DNA of 55,904 nt from contig NZ_WRPK01000020.1 of the NCBI RefSeq assembly GCF_009755815.1, positions 1 through 55,904 of the forward strand, in the 5' to 3' direction. Below the pieces are notes generated by a model that did not search any database, was not told the origin of the DNA, and was given only the letters and a program-made list of their open reading frames with translations. A program made the translations under genes and the position numbers. Source of the stretch: Flavisphingomonas formosensis (GTDB taxonomy: Bacteria > Pseudomonadota > Alphaproteobacteria > Sphingomonadales > Sphingomonadaceae). This document shows, one piece after another, positions 1 to 10,527 of the stretch. Each line of letters starts with the position of its first letter. Within the stretch, counting starts at the first letter, position 1.

Positions 1-35
1 ATGGCGGCAGGTTGCGAGACCAGGTCTGCTGACAT
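1..35 (-). CDS. 5' end of an unidentified gene (runs off window)
   Basis: An ATG on the minus strand at 35-33 opens a frame beginning MSADLVSQPAA that leaves the window. An AAAGGA Shine-Dalgarno-like sequence lies about 6 nt upstream. It would be the next gene downstream of the nitronate-monooxygenase-like gene, about 70 nt away on the same strand. Only 11 codons are visible, so no function can be given. Confidence 0.4.
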   Translation of the reverse strand, partial: MSADLVSQPAA

Positions 36-104
36 GGCAAATCCTTTCAGAGTGGTTGGTAGCAAACCGACTCTGATCTTCCTCAGGCCGCTATCCAACT
101 CTCA

Positions 105-986
<882 letters not shown>

Positions 987-1043
987 CTACAGGATATTGG
1001 GGGCGGTCATGGAGGCCGCACTCAACCCGGGCGGCGCTTGCCT

Positions 1044-1904
1044 TTAGGAGTATCGTTCCCCGATTTCCGCCCACGCCGGCAATCCCATTATGTCTGTGAG
1101 GTCTTTGAAGCTGGGCAAGAGCCTGCCCTCGGGAAATTCGCCACGCTTTATGAACTCCAGGCTGTACTGAATTACTTCGATGACGCGGAGAAAAAGGCTG
1201 GACGTGTAGAACACGATCGAAAAGCCCAGCTCTTTATATTCATTCGGTGTGAGGATCGGTGTGCCACCGCTCTCCGCCGCGTTGATTATAAGAGGTATAT
1301 CGAAACTTTTTCCTATGGCTTCCAACTCCTGAATTGATCGTGGCGCTTCGATGAAGAGGCCGGCGATACCCTGATCTGCATATCGTTTTCCACGATCAAT
1401 CGCGGCCTCAAGACCCTCTATACCGCGCGCATCGGTCCGGGCGATGATCGAAAAGCTCCCGTCGGTTCGCGCATCCACCGCAGCTCGCAACTTCAACGCA
1501 TGCTCATCGGCCGACACCAGGCGCTTCAGCACACCCATATGACCGCAACTCTTGGGGCTGACCTGGTCCTCCAGAATGATGGCGCTGATCCCCATGTCCT
1601 CATACGTCCGGACGGTACGATAAACATTTTTGACGTCGCCATAGCCGGTGTCCGCATCCACGATGAGTGGGATGCTTGTCGCCTGTGCAATATCTCGCAC
1701 GGCTGCGCTCATCTCGCCAAACCCAACAAGGTCGAGATCAGGCAGACCATACCTAAATCCAACAATGCCGAAGCCACCTAGACCCGCGATGGGGAAGCCT
1801 GCGCGTTCTATCAGGCGGGTCGATATTGCATCATAGCCGATTGGTACGACGAGCGGATCCTGCTGGGAAAGCAAGGATGAAAGGCTCACGATCCTTCTTC
1901 TCAT
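1044..1904 (-). CDS. Isocitrate lyase/PEP mutase family C-C lyase (methylisocitrate or 2,3-dimethylmalate lyase-like)
   Basis: A 286-aa (beta/alpha)8 enzyme of the ICL/PEPM superfamily, cytosolic and Mg-dependent. It shows DADTGYG (res 83-89, metal/substrate loop), LEDQ (res 111-114) and the catalytic-loop motif PKSCGH with Cys120. PrpB-type lyases have K-R-C-G-H here, so Arg is replaced by Ser. RTDARG and EAP motifs follow. The length matches the family. The family cleaves 2-methylisocitrate, 2,3-dimethylmalate or oxaloacetate/citramalate-like substrates. It is divergent from a LeuC/LeuD-like hydro-lyase pair, an arrangement that recalls dimethylmaleate hydratase plus 2,3-dimethylmalate lyase of nicotinate fermentation, but the actual substrate is inference. 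Family assignment is firm; substrate is not. Confidence 0.85.
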   Translation of the reverse strand: MRRRIVSLSSLLSQQDPLVVPIGYDAISTRLIERAGFPIAGLGGFGIVGFRYGLPDLDLVGFGEMSAAVRDIAQATSIPLIVDADTGYGDVKNVYRTVRTYEDMGISAIILEDQVSPKSCGHMGVLKRLVSADEHALKLRAAVDARTDGSFSIIARTDARGIEGLEAAIDRGKRYADQGIAGLFIEAPRSIQELEAIGKSFDIPLIINAAESGGTPILTPNEYKELGFSIVFYTSSLFLRVIEVIQYSLEFIKRGEFPEGRLLPSFKDLTDIMGLPAWAEIGERYS

Positions 1905-2437
1905 CGTTTCTCCAACTCCATGGGACGTCCAATATTCGCTACTTCACCGCACGCGTGACAGCCCAGCAAGTTGTTGGTTTCTCATCTCGCCTCTTGGAAT
2001 CGCCGCCCACTTCAGCTTCGCCGGTGACGGGCCACGACTAACGATGGCCAGCCGCTTGTCCAATAATGTTATCCTCAAAATCGATAGCGCGACACTATCG
2101 ATCGGATGGTGGCGCAGCTTTCCCAGAGTGGAGCTCTATGCACGGTGTCTGTCCATAAACGAAGGCAGTCATCGCCAGGGTCGCGTTGCTGGCGAACAAG
2201 TGTCAAGCCACAGCGCCCGAACTCGCCGGCTAGATTTATAATGCGCGCGGCCTCAGGTGGACCGCTATCGGCGGGTGTCTGTACCGGCAGATCGATACCT
2301 ATGCATTATCATCCGGCTAGAGAACGCTATTGGACGCCGCCGCTGTCAGGCTTTATCTCCCTCGAAGGTCGCTTCGCAACCTGGTCATAATTACGTGGCA
2401 GCGGAAGACAAAAGGAGAGGAGCGGGTGCAGCATTCT
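1905..2437. other. Divergent intergenic region between the lyase and the leuC-like gene
   Basis: About 530 bp carry no convincing gene; short frames here lack homology and ribosome binding sites. It must hold the promoters of the lyase (minus) and the leuC-like gene (plus). The only clear structure is a perfect palindrome at 2080-2102, listed separately. Confidence 0.6.
2080..2102. promoter_or_regulatory. Perfect palindrome, candidate operator
   Basis: ATCGATAG (2080-2087) and CTATCGAT (2095-2102) are exact reverse complements separated by 7 nt. The site is 176 bp upstream of the lyase start and about 336 bp upstream of the leuC-like start, in the divergent promoter region. No regulator gene lies beside it, so the binding protein would be encoded elsewhere. 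Confidence 0.5.
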
Positions 2438-3856
2438 ATGCCTAGAACTCTTTTTGAAAAGATCTGGGACGATCACGTGGTAGATGAACTCGGGAACGGG
2501 TTGTGTCTAATCCATATAGATAGGCATTTCCTACATGAGTTGAGCGGATCTGCGGCGCTGATGAATCTCGACAAGGCGGCGCGCAAGGTGCGCAACCGTG
2601 AGCTAACCTTTGCAACTCTTGATCACGTGCTTGAAACCACGCCTGGCCGAGGCATGGCGACGCGCATACCTGGCGGCAACGACTTCCTACGGGAGATGAC
2701 GGCCCGGGTTGTTGCACACGAAATTCGCTTCTTCGACTTGGACGACCCGCGGCAGGGAATCGTTCATGTGATCGCTCCGGAACTTGGCGTCGTGCTCCCT
2801 GGGATGACTTTTATTTGCGGCGATAGCCATACCTGCACCGTGGGAGCCGTTGGCGCATTCGCTTGGGGTGTTGGATCAAGCGATAGCGAGCACGCTCTCG
2901 CCACTCAGGTGGTGATCGCAAGCAGGCCCAAGACGATGCGCGTCAATCTTGAGGGGGCGCTCCGCGACGGTGTGACTGCGAAGGACGTGATCCTCGCGCT
3001 GATAGGTCGGTACGGTGTGGACGGTGGTTCTGGCTACGCGGTCGAGTTTGCGGGCTCTGTTGTCGACGACATGCAGATGTCCGGGCGTTTCACGCTGTGC
3101 AACATGGCCGTGGAGTTTGGGGGAAGAACGGGGCTGATCGCGCCGGACGAAACCACGTTTGCTTATTTGAAGGCTGGGGAGTTCTCACCAAAAGGTGGGG
3201 CTTGGGACGCGGCAGTCAGCTATTGGCGTATGCTGCCTAGCGACCCAAACGCGGTTTATGACCTGGAACTGACTCTCGATTGCTCGACCCTTGATCCGCA
3301 GGTCACATGGGGTATCACGCCCGAGCAGGTTGGCGGATTAAGGGACCCGGTCCCGGTCCACGCGCGCCGAACTACAAGTGTCGGCCGCGCATCCTATGCT
3401 CGCGCGATCGAGTATAGCGGGGTCACGCCCAATATGCCGGTGTTAGGCCTGCCCATCGATGGCGCCTTTATAGGATCGTGCACGAACAGCCGTCTCGACG
3501 ATCTTCGCGCGGCGGCCGCGATCCTGAAGGGCAGAAAAGTCGCTTCAGGCGTAAAGGCGATCTGCACCCCCGGGTCGACGAGCGTAAAGCGGGCAGCCGA
3601 GGCTGAGGGCATAGACCTGATCTTCGTCGCGGCCGGTTTCGAATGGCGTGAATCTGGCTGTTCTCTCTGCGCGAGCGGCTCGGCCGGCGGCGAAAGCTTT
3701 GCCTTCGGCGGGCGAGTAATCGCGTCCACGAACCGTAATTTCGAAGACCGGATGGGAACGAGCGTAAAAGCCCATTTGGCGAGCCCGCAGACGGTTGCGG
3801 CCTCGGCGGTCCTGGGGCGCATTGCAGACGTCCGCGAACTGGAGGCCGCGGGATGA
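2438..3856 (+). CDS. Aconitase-family hydro-lyase large subunit (LeuC-like, probably not true leucine LeuC)
   Basis: This 472-aa protein aligns by eye with E. coli LeuC along most of its length, from TLFEKIWDDHVV to the C-terminal ASTNRNF. The 4Fe-4S cysteines are present: Cys348 in IGSCTNSR and Cys408/Cys411 in GCSLC, nearly the E. coli numbering. GDSHT, ATQ and VTWGITP are also conserved. After GCSLC the usual CLAMN(N/P)D segment is replaced by ASGSAGGES, so the active-site surroundings differ from isopropylmalate isomerase. ATG 2438 gives family-like numbering; an in-frame GTG at 2426 sits better behind AAAGGAGAGGAG and could be the real start. It overlaps leuD-like by ATGA, so the two are translationally coupled. 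Likely reaction: hydration/dehydration isomerisation of an alkylmalate-type acid feeding the neighbouring lyase. Confidence 0.88.
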   Translation: MPRTLFEKIWDDHVVDELGNGLCLIHIDRHFLHELSGSAALMNLDKAARKVRNRELTFATLDHVLETTPGRGMATRIPGGNDFLREMTARVVAHEIRFFDLDDPRQGIVHVIAPELGVVLPGMTFICGDSHTCTVGAVGAFAWGVGSSDSEHALATQVVIASRPKTMRVNLEGALRDGVTAKDVILALIGRYGVDGGSGYAVEFAGSVVDDMQMSGRFTLCNMAVEFGGRTGLIAPDETTFAYLKAGEFSPKGGAWDAAVSYWRMLPSDPNAVYDLELTLDCSTLDPQVTWGITPEQVGGLRDPVPVHARRTTSVGRASYARAIEYSGVTPNMPVLGLPIDGAFIGSCTNSRLDDLRAAAAILKGRKVASGVKAICTPGSTSVKRAAEAEGIDLIFVAAGFEWRESGCSLCASGSAGGESFAFGGRVIASTNRNFEDRMGTSVKAHLASPQTVAASAVLGRIADVRELEAAG

Positions 3857-4470
3857 AGAAGTTCACACGAGAAACGGGGATCGGTGCAGTCATGATGCTC
3901 GATAATGTCGACACGGACCAGATCATACCCGGTCATATGATGATGAAGGTTGGCACGCAGGGCTTTGGTGACGGGCTGTTTGCCAACTGGCGGTATAAGG
4001 CGGACGGCTCCAACAACCCCGACTTCGTTCTCAACCGACCGCCCTTCGACGAGGCGCTGTTCCTTGTCGCAGGGCATAATTTCGGCTGCGGAAGCTCGCG
4101 CGAGCATGCGGTCTGGGCGATAAGGGATTTCGGTATCCGCGCGATCATCGCCCCGAGTTTCGGTGCTATCTTCATGCGGAATTGTTATAACAATGGGCTG
4201 CTCCCCCTGGTTCTTCCAGAGGAAGAGGTAGCCGCGCTCTCGAAGGCATTAACCGAGCAGGGCGCCGAAATGTCCATCGACCTTGAAGATATGCGAGTCG
4301 TCTCACCGGACGGGAGAGTGACTGGCTTCACCCTTTCCGACATCGATCGGCAGCGACTTCTAGGCGGCCTAGATCAGATCGGTGTGACACTGCTGAGAGA
4401 CGATAAAATCGAGGAATATCAGCGGCTGGATCATCTTCGCCGACCCTGGGTGTACGACGTTCCTGGATGA
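3853..4470 (+). CDS. Aconitase-family hydro-lyase small subunit (LeuD-like)
   Basis: A 205-aa swivel-domain subunit that pairs with the LeuC-like large subunit. It has NVDTDQIIP (res 18-26), the substrate-loop region KVGTQGFG, NPDFVLN, NFGCGSSREHA and IAPSFGAIF, all hallmarks of LeuD at normal length (about 200 aa). It starts on the ATGA that ends the large subunit. About 170 bp without a gene separate it from the acyl-CoA ligase. Which alkylmalate it handles cannot be read from the sequence. Confidence 0.88.
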   Translation: MKKFTRETGIGAVMMLDNVDTDQIIPGHMMMKVGTQGFGDGLFANWRYKADGSNNPDFVLNRPPFDEALFLVAGHNFGCGSSREHAVWAIRDFGIRAIIAPSFGAIFMRNCYNNGLLPLVLPEEEVAALSKALTEQGAEMSIDLEDMRVVSPDGRVTGFTLSDIDRQRLLGGLDQIGVTLLRDDKIEEYQRLDHLRRPWVYDVPG

Positions 4471-4639
4471 GCGGCGAGAACACTGGCTGGGCTGAGAAGA
4501 CACCCGAAGTGAAAACGCCAGCATGAATAAATTTCGGAGCGGATTGCGTGATTGAAATAAGTTCGTTCTTCGGGACAGACGGGCAACCGTCCATCCAAGG
4601 CCATCGCGCTCCTTGCGCCCCCGTGCAGGCGAGAAGCCG

Positions 4640-6286
4640 ATGAACGGGCTGATGCAAGACTATCCGCTCCTGCTGTCGACCCTGATCGAGCATGCCGCTC
4701 GCAATCACGGGGCGACCGAGGTGGTGTCGCGTGACTGTGATGGGGTTGTCCGGCGCTCCGATTGGGCGGGTGTTGCGGCGCGGGCGCGTAAGGTGGCAAA
4801 CTTGCTCGATAGGCTCGGGGTTGAGGAGGGCGACCGTGTGGCTTCGCTTGCTTGGAACACTTCCGACCACCTCGAACTTTACTTTGGCGTTCCCGGATCG
4901 GGTCGTGTCCTGCACACTGTCAATCCCCGCCTGTTTCAAGAGCAGATCAACTATGTCATCGATCATGGCGGCAGCCGATTCCTCTTCGTCGATCGCGACC
5001 TCCTACCCCTGGCGATCGATATCGCCACGAAGCTACCCCGGATAGAAGCCGTCATTGTTCTGAACGCCCATCCCCCGCACGATGCGGAGGTGACCTGCCT
5101 GGATTATGAGGCGCTTCTTTCCCGCGAGACCGATCAATATAATTGGCCGCGGCTGAACGAGGAGAGCGCGTGCACGCTCTGCTATACGTCCGGGACTACC
5201 GGAAATCCCAAGGGAGTCCTCTACAGCCACCGTTCCACCGTCCTGCACGCATTCGGAGCCCTCATTGCCGATGGCATGGCGCTCTCCGCGCTGGACACGG
5301 TGTTGCTGGCGGTGCCGCTATTTCACGTCAACGCCTGGGGTGTTCCCTTCGCTGCCGCGATGAGTGGCGCGAAACTCGTCCTGCCCGGACCGAGGTTGGA
5401 CGGGAAATCAATTTATACCTTGCTACGTGACGAGAAGGTCACGTTCACTCTCGGCGTCCCTACGCTATGGATGGGCTTGTTCGAATATCTCGCTTCGGAC
5501 GTCAGCGCGGGAGAACTGAAGGCGCTACCGTTGCAACGTGTTCTCGTAGGTGGATCGGCGGCTTCGGTCGATCTCATCCGGAAGTTCGACAAGATTTTGG
5601 GTGTGGAACTGATCCACGCTTGGGGCATGACGGAAACCAGCCCGCTCGTGACGGTCTGCAAACCGCTCCAGCACCATGCTGGCATGTCCGAGGATGATCT
5701 GTATGAGTTCCGCGCCAGCCAAGGCCGCAGCTTGTTCGGAGCGGAACTGCGTATCGTTGACGACCGGGGCGATGAACTTCCTCGGGACGGCGTGAGCACG
5801 GGCGATCTCCAGGTTCGAGGCGCTTGGATCGCCAACCGTTACTTCGGCGGTGACGAACCTGCCGTAGATGGAGAGGGCTGGTTTCCGACGGGCGATGTCG
5901 CGCGGATTTCCGCTGATGGGTTCATGAGGATCACCGATCGTTCGAAGGACGTCATCAAGTCGGGAGGCGAGTGGATCAGTTCCGTCGATCTCGAAAATGT
6001 TGCGGTCAGTCATGCGGGCGTTGCGGAAGCCGCCGTGATCGGCGTGCCGCATCCGAAATGGCAGGAACGGCCCTTGCTGCTGGTTCGCGCGGCGGCGGGG
6101 CAGGTGCTCAAGTCGGAGGATCTCATGGCATACATGGCCGATCGGCTCGCCCGCTGGTGGTTGCCGGACGATATCATTTTTGTGGACAGTCTGCCTCACA
6201 CGGCGACGGGCAAGCTCTCGAAAGCCCGACTGCGCGACGCGTACCGGTATCATTTCGCGGCCTGCCGTGACCTGTCAGGAAACTGA
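4640..6286 (+). CDS. AMP-forming acyl-CoA synthetase (AlkK-like)
   Basis: This 548-aa ANL-superfamily ligase activates a carboxylic acid to its CoA ester via an acyl-AMP. It shows [11 protein letters not shown] (P-loop), the AWGMTETSP motif, [23 protein letters not shown] (hinge/A8) and the C-terminal [10 protein letters not shown] lysine motif. The start [21 protein letters not shown] matches the N-termini of medium-chain/AlkK-type ligases; the Shine-Dalgarno signal is weak. It lies between the LeuCD-like pair and a TonB receptor on the same strand, so the substrate is probably an organic acid made or imported by this block. Chain-length specificity cannot be called. Confidence 0.88.
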   Translation: MNGLMQDYPLLLSTLIEHAARNHGATEVVSRDCDGVVRRSDWAGVAARARKVANLLDRLGVEEGDRVASLAWNTSDHLELYFGVPGSGRVLHTVNPRLFQEQINYVIDHGGSRFLFVDRDLLPLAIDIATKLPRIEAVIVLNAHPPHDAEVTCLDYEALLSRETDQYNWPRLNEESACTLCYTSGTTGNPKGVLYSHRSTVLHAFGALIADGMALSALDTVLLAVPLFHVNAWGVPFAAAMSGAKLVLPGPRLDGKSIYTLLRDEKVTFTLGVPTLWMGLFEYLASDVSAGELKALPLQRVLVGGSAASVDLIRKFDKILGVELIHAWGMTETSPLVTVCKPLQHHAGMSEDDLYEFRASQGRSLFGAELRIVDDRGDELPRDGVSTGDLQVRGAWIANRYFGGDEPAVDGEGWFPTGDVARISADGFMRITDRSKDVIKSGGEWISSVDLENVAVSHAGVAEAAVIGVPHPKWQERPLLLVRAAAGQVLKSEDLMAYMADRLARWWLPDDIIFVDSLPHTATGKLSKARLRDAYRYHFAACRDLSGN

Positions 6287-6377
6287 CCGTCATTCTGCGA
6301 CGCGACCTCGGCGCTTTGCGCGGAACGGAATAAGCCAGAGCGCGAGCACATCGCGGCCACTAAGATGGAGGGGTAAA

Positions 6378-8726
6378 ATGAAGCACATCATCCAATTCAG
6401 TTCGTTCGTATCCTTGTTAGCGCTGGCGGGGACAGCTTCCGCGCAAGGCAACAATGCGGCTACGACCATAGCGGCGGACCAGCCCTCGCAAAGCGAAACC
6501 CAAGACATCATCGTCACCGCGCAGAAGAGGTCTGAGCGCCTGCAGGACGCGCCACTGTCGATCAACGCGGCGTCAGGCGCCCAGCTACAGTCAGCCGGCA
6601 TCACCAATACTGACCAGCTGCAGAAGCTGGTTCCCGGCTTTACCGCCGAGAAAACGGCATTCGGCAATCCGGTCTTCTTCATTCGTGGCATCGGTTTCAA
6701 CGACACGACTTTGGGCGTCAGCCCGGCCGTTTCGATCTATATCGATCAGCAGCCTCTCACTTATTCGCCGATGGCCCGTGGCGCCATACTCGATTTGGAG
6801 CGCGTCGAGGTGCTGAAGGGGCCGCAGGGCACGATCTTCGGACAGAACTCTACCGGCGGTGCGATCAACTACATCGCGGCAAAGCCGACGCGCGAAGTGA
6901 AAGCGGGCTTCGATCTTACTTACGGTCGTTTCAACGAGGTGGACGCTGAGGCGTTCTTGAGCGCGCCAATCGGCGAAACCCTGTCCATCCGCGCTGCGGC
7001 CCGAAAGGAGTATCGCGACGGCTGGCAGACAAACTATGCCAATGGCAGCACCAACGGCAACACGGATTTCGTGAATGGTCGCCTTTCCCTGAAGTGGGAG
7101 CCTATGGCTGCGGTAAGCTTGCTCCTCACGGCCTCGGGATGGCGCGACAGGTCGGATGCCCAGCAGCCGCAGCTGGTGCAATATACACCGCTTCTGACCG
7201 GCCCGGGAGCCAACCCCGTGCCGTTCCCGATCGACACCTTCCCGACCGCCCCGCGTAATCCCCGCGCAGGGTCCTGGGGGCCCAACAACGATTTTCGGCT
7301 GGACAACTGGCTGTATCAGTTTTCCGGCGACCTCGAAGCCGATATCAACGACAACCTTCATCTAGCGTCGCTGACATCCTATGCCCGCTATCATCAACGC
7401 GTGCCGATCGACATCGACGCGACCATCTATCCCGCGGCCTATTCGATCGGACCCGGAGATATCGAAACCTTTTCCCAGGAACTTCGCTTCAACGGCAAGA
7501 TCGGCGATGCGGTGGCCTGGATGATCGGCGGCAACTACAAACATGATAGGGTCAAGGAGACCGTTATCGTCGATCCCCTTACCACATCGGGGGCGGCACT
7601 GTTCGGATTTCCATTCTCCAGCTTCGCAATCGATAATGACCAGAATGTGAAATCTTGGGGCGTATTCGGAAGTCTGGACTATCATATTAATGAACAGTTT
7701 ACCTTGCAGGGTTCGGCGCGGTACACGAAGGAAGATCGGGACTATGCCGGATGCAGCAGGGATTCGGGCGACGGCACTCTCGCCGCGAGCGTTTCCTTCC
7801 TCACCGGCCTCCTGGGAAATCCGCAGACGGTCGCACCGGGCGGGTGCGTGGTTCTGGATAATATGGCCAACGTCCAGCCGATCGTCAGGAATCAGCTCAA
7901 TCAGGACAATGTTTCCTTCCGCACCAGCCTCAACTGGAAGCCCAATCGCGACACGCTGGTTTATGCCAACATAACGAAGGGATATAAGTCGGGCAGCTTC
8001 CCGTCGCTCAGCGGCGCGCTGCTGGTTCAGCAGTTCGAGCCGATCGGCCAGGAATCCGTGCTGGCTTACGAACTCGGGACGAAGCTGGCCTTGGAACGCA
8101 AGATCCAACTATCCGGTGCTGTATTTTATTATGACTATCGCGACAAGCAGTTGCTGGGCACCTTCGTGGGCGCATTCGGACCTCTGCCGGCGCTGGTGTC
8201 GATCCCCAAAACCCATGTAAAGGGCGCGGAACTTTCGCTGGCTTTTGCTCCTTTCTCGGGCCTCAGCCTCACGCTGAACGGGACGCATATCCTGACGCGT
8301 GTGGACAGGGACCCCGTAAATCCAACGGGCCCTTACGGCAATCCCACGAGCTTTGTCGGCCATTCGTTCCCGCTGACGCCCAAATGGCAGGGCACTGCCG
8401 ACGCCCAATACCGCTTCCCTGTCAGCGGGGCGCTGGAAGCCTTTGTCGGGACCACGATCACGGCACGCACGGGCACAGTGTCTTCGCTTCTCAGCGAAGA
8501 TCCGGCGGTGGCACCGCTTGAGCGGCTGCTCGAGGTGCCGGGATATGTGCTGATCGACCTGCGGGCCGGGATCAGCTCGCCGGACGAGCAATGGCGGCTG
8601 GAAATATGGGGACGGAACGTCACCAACAAATATTACAGCACGGGCACCAGCCGGATTGCGGATTTCACCACCCGGTTCACGGGCATGCCCGCGACCTTCG
8701 GCGCGACTTTGAAGTATAGGATGTAA
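6378..8726 (+). CDS. TonB-dependent outer-membrane receptor
   Basis: A 782-aa outer-membrane receptor for energised uptake. The first ~23 residues form a signal peptide ending in TASAQG. Next come the TonB-box-like stretch QDIIVTAQKR, a plug domain (GAQLQSAGITNTDQLQKLVPG, VFFIRGIG, GPQGTIFGQNSTGGAINYI), then a beta-barrel ending in an aromatic/Met residue after FGATLKY. The start is set by GGAGGGG 6 nt upstream of ATG 6378. It resembles the FyuA/CirA-type receptors that sphingomonads use for aromatic and other non-iron substrates. Gene context suggests the ligand is the substrate of the neighbouring ligase and SDRs, but this is inference. Confidence 0.92.
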   Translation: MKHIIQFSSFVSLLALAGTASAQGNNAATTIAADQPSQSETQDIIVTAQKRSERLQDAPLSINAASGAQLQSAGITNTDQLQKLVPGFTAEKTAFGNPVFFIRGIGFNDTTLGVSPAVSIYIDQQPLTYSPMARGAILDLERVEVLKGPQGTIFGQNSTGGAINYIAAKPTREVKAGFDLTYGRFNEVDAEAFLSAPIGETLSIRAAARKEYRDGWQTNYANGSTNGNTDFVNGRLSLKWEPMAAVSLLLTASGWRDRSDAQQPQLVQYTPLLTGPGANPVPFPIDTFPTAPRNPRAGSWGPNNDFRLDNWLYQFSGDLEADINDNLHLASLTSYARYHQRVPIDIDATIYPAAYSIGPGDIETFSQELRFNGKIGDAVAWMIGGNYKHDRVKETVIVDPLTTSGAALFGFPFSSFAIDNDQNVKSWGVFGSLDYHINEQFTLQGSARYTKEDRDYAGCSRDSGDGTLAASVSFLTGLLGNPQTVAPGGCVVLDNMANVQPIVRNQLNQDNVSFRTSLNWKPNRDTLVYANITKGYKSGSFPSLSGALLVQQFEPIGQESVLAYELGTKLALERKIQLSGAVFYYDYRDKQLLGTFVGAFGPLPALVSIPKTHVKGAELSLAFAPFSGLSLTLNGTHILTRVDRDPVNPTGPYGNPTSFVGHSFPLTPKWQGTADAQYRFPVSGALEAFVGTTITARTGTVSSLLSEDPAVAPLERLLEVPGYVLIDLRAGISSPDEQWRLEIWGRNVTNKYYSTGTSRIADFTTRFTGMPATFGATLKYRM

Positions 8727-8761
8727 GGCCGCCGAAAAATACCGGCCCGAATGACGATGAA

Positions 8762-8794
8762 CGGGAGGGTATGACCGCAGGTCGTTCCCTCCCG
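8762..8794. other. Stem-loop between TonB receptor and SDR genes
   Basis: CGGGAGGG (8762-8769) pairs exactly with CCCTCCCG (8787-8794); the loop contains an inner GACC/GGTC pairing. There is no T-run after it, so it is more likely an mRNA stability or attenuating hairpin in the 129-bp gap than a strong terminator. Confidence 0.5.
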
Positions 8795-8855
8795 GCGAAC
8801 GGCCGGCGGTGCTCGCCAGCTGACAGCACCCATTACCGTCGACGGAGTTTCTGGG

Positions 8856-9674
8856 ATGAGCGAGTTGGGTTCGAGGCGGCTGGAAAACAGGGTCGCGTTT
8901 GTCTCCGGGGGGGTGCGCGGAATCGGCCTTGCCGTCGTGGAGCGCTTTGTTCTCGAAGGGGCGGCGGTCGTCCTCTCAGATCTGGATGCCGAGGGGAGCC
9001 CCGTCGTCGAGGCGGTCTTGTCTCGCCTCGATGGCGCGGCCAGCTATGTACGGGCGGACGTATCGGTCGAAAAGGACTGGAGCGGCGCCCGCGATTTCGT
9101 GGAGTCGAAGCATGGCCGGCTTGACATCCTCGTCAACAATGCCGGCATGGGCGTAGCCGGCAAAGTCGAGGCGCTTACGCTGGACGAATGGCGCAGGCAG
9201 ATGGCGGTCAACGTCGACGGTACATTCCTGGGAACCAAATATTTCATTCCGCTAATGGCGCGGCCTCAGGCCGATGCGCCGCGAGGCGCCAGCATAATCA
9301 ACGTCAGCTCCATCGCGGGCATGGTTGGCTATAGCGAGACCAGCGCCTATTGCGCGTCGAAGGGAGCGATCCGCACGTTCACCAAATGCGTTGCCGTCGA
9401 GATGGCCGCGCGAAAACTTCCCATCCGCGTCAATTCCATCCATCCGGGCTATGTCAGGACACCCTTCCTCGATACGGGATTTCAGCGCTGGGTCGATCAG
9501 GGCATGGGCGAAAGTGTAGACGCGCTAATCGGAAACGTCTCGGCGGCGACACCGATGGGGCGTCTTGCCGATCCTTCCGAAATCGCCGGCGCGGCCTTTT
9601 TCCTGGCTAGCGACGACAGCAGCTACATGACCGGTTCGGAACTGGTCGTCGACGGAGGCTGGACCGCGCAATGA
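8856..9674 (+). CDS. Short-chain dehydrogenase/reductase
   Basis: A 272-aa classical SDR. The cofactor motif is GGVRGIG (res ~18-24, the first Thr replaced by Gly), followed by DVS, NNAG, NVSS and the catalytic YCASK (Ser-Tyr-Lys all present); it ends in GSELVVDGGW, typical of the family. Asp in the SDLDAE region after strand 2 suggests NAD(H) preference. It overlaps the next SDR by ATGA, so the two are co-translated. It probably oxidises a hydroxyl group of an intermediate in this block; the substrate is unknown. Confidence 0.88.
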   Translation: MSELGSRRLENRVAFVSGGVRGIGLAVVERFVLEGAAVVLSDLDAEGSPVVEAVLSRLDGAASYVRADVSVEKDWSGARDFVESKHGRLDILVNNAGMGVAGKVEALTLDEWRRQMAVNVDGTFLGTKYFIPLMARPQADAPRGASIINVSSIAGMVGYSETSAYCASKGAIRTFTKCVAVEMAARKLPIRVNSIHPGYVRTPFLDTGFQRWVDQGMGESVDALIGNVSAATPMGRLADPSEIAGAAFFLASDDSSYMTGSELVVDGGWTAQ

Positions 9675-10450
9675 CACATGTTCTGACCAACGTCGTCGCC
9701 CTCGTGACGGGCGCTTCCGGCGGGATCGGCCGCGAGCTCTGCAAGGCGATGAAAGCGGCCGGGGCGATAGTCGTCGCCACCGGTCTCGGCGGGGTCGGCA
9801 AGGAAGTCGTGGCCGATCATCATCTCGACCATGACGTCACGGATCCGGCTGCCTGGGATCGTATCGCAACCTTCATCGAACAAGCCCATGGGCGCCTCGA
9901 TGTTCTGGTGAACAATGCGGGCGTGTCCATCGTCAAGAAGTTTGAAGATACCTCGCTGGACGAGTGGCGGCAGATTCAGCAGGTCAATGTCGAGTCCATG
10001 GTGATCGGATGCCAGGCGATGCTGCCGCTGCTCAAGGCGGGCGGAAAGGCGCGTCCCGGGGGAGCCTCGATCGTCAACTTCTCCTCAGTCTATGGGCAGC
10101 GCGCCTCGCCCCTTAATGCCGCCTACTGCGCCTCCAAGGCGGCGGTTGCGATGCTGTCCAAATGCATGGGGGCGGAGTTCGCCGCCTATGGCTATGATAT
10201 TCGCGTTAACAGCGTGCATCCCGGCGCCATCGAGACAGCGATGACGGACCACGTCGCTGACCGTCTGATCGAACTTGGCATGTCGCCATCGCGGGATGCC
10301 GTTCTTCAATGGGTGAAGTCCACGCATCCTATCGGTCGGATGGGCCGCGCCGAGGAACTGGCTGGCGGCGTGATCTACCTGTGCTCCGAAGCCGCAAGTT
10401 ATGTGACCTGTTCGGAACTGAACATCGATGGCGGCTTCGCGGCAACCTAG
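9671..10450 (+). CDS. Short-chain dehydrogenase/reductase (second of a tandem pair)
   Basis: A 259-aa classical SDR with TGASGGIG, NNAG, NFSSVYG, YCASK and the terminal CSELNIDGGF. It is a paralogue of the upstream SDR, overlapping it by 4 nt. The cofactor loop (VATGLGGVGKE) lacks the usual acidic residue at the position that fixes NAD preference, so the two enzymes may use different cofactors. It is the last intact gene before a recombined stretch that begins with a truncated MDR gene. Confidence 0.87.
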   Translation: MTHVLTNVVALVTGASGGIGRELCKAMKAAGAIVVATGLGGVGKEVVADHHLDHDVTDPAAWDRIATFIEQAHGRLDVLVNNAGVSIVKKFEDTSLDEWRQIQQVNVESMVIGCQAMLPLLKAGGKARPGGASIVNFSSVYGQRASPLNAAYCASKAAVAMLSKCMGAEFAAYGYDIRVNSVHPGAIETAMTDHVADRLIELGMSPSRDAVLQWVKSTHPIGRMGRAEELAGGVIYLCSEAASYVTCSELNIDGGFAAT

Positions 10451-10527
10451 CCGACCGCCATCCAATGAGGATGCCTTTGACGGCCGGATGCCGTGCCGGC
10501 GCCAATCCACGACGGATGACAACAGCC

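Noticed and set aside
2438-4470. Calling the pair leuC/leuD of leucine biosynthesis
   Set aside because: The segment after the last iron-sulfur cysteines differs from LeuC consensus, and neighbours are catabolic. Only the family is certain.
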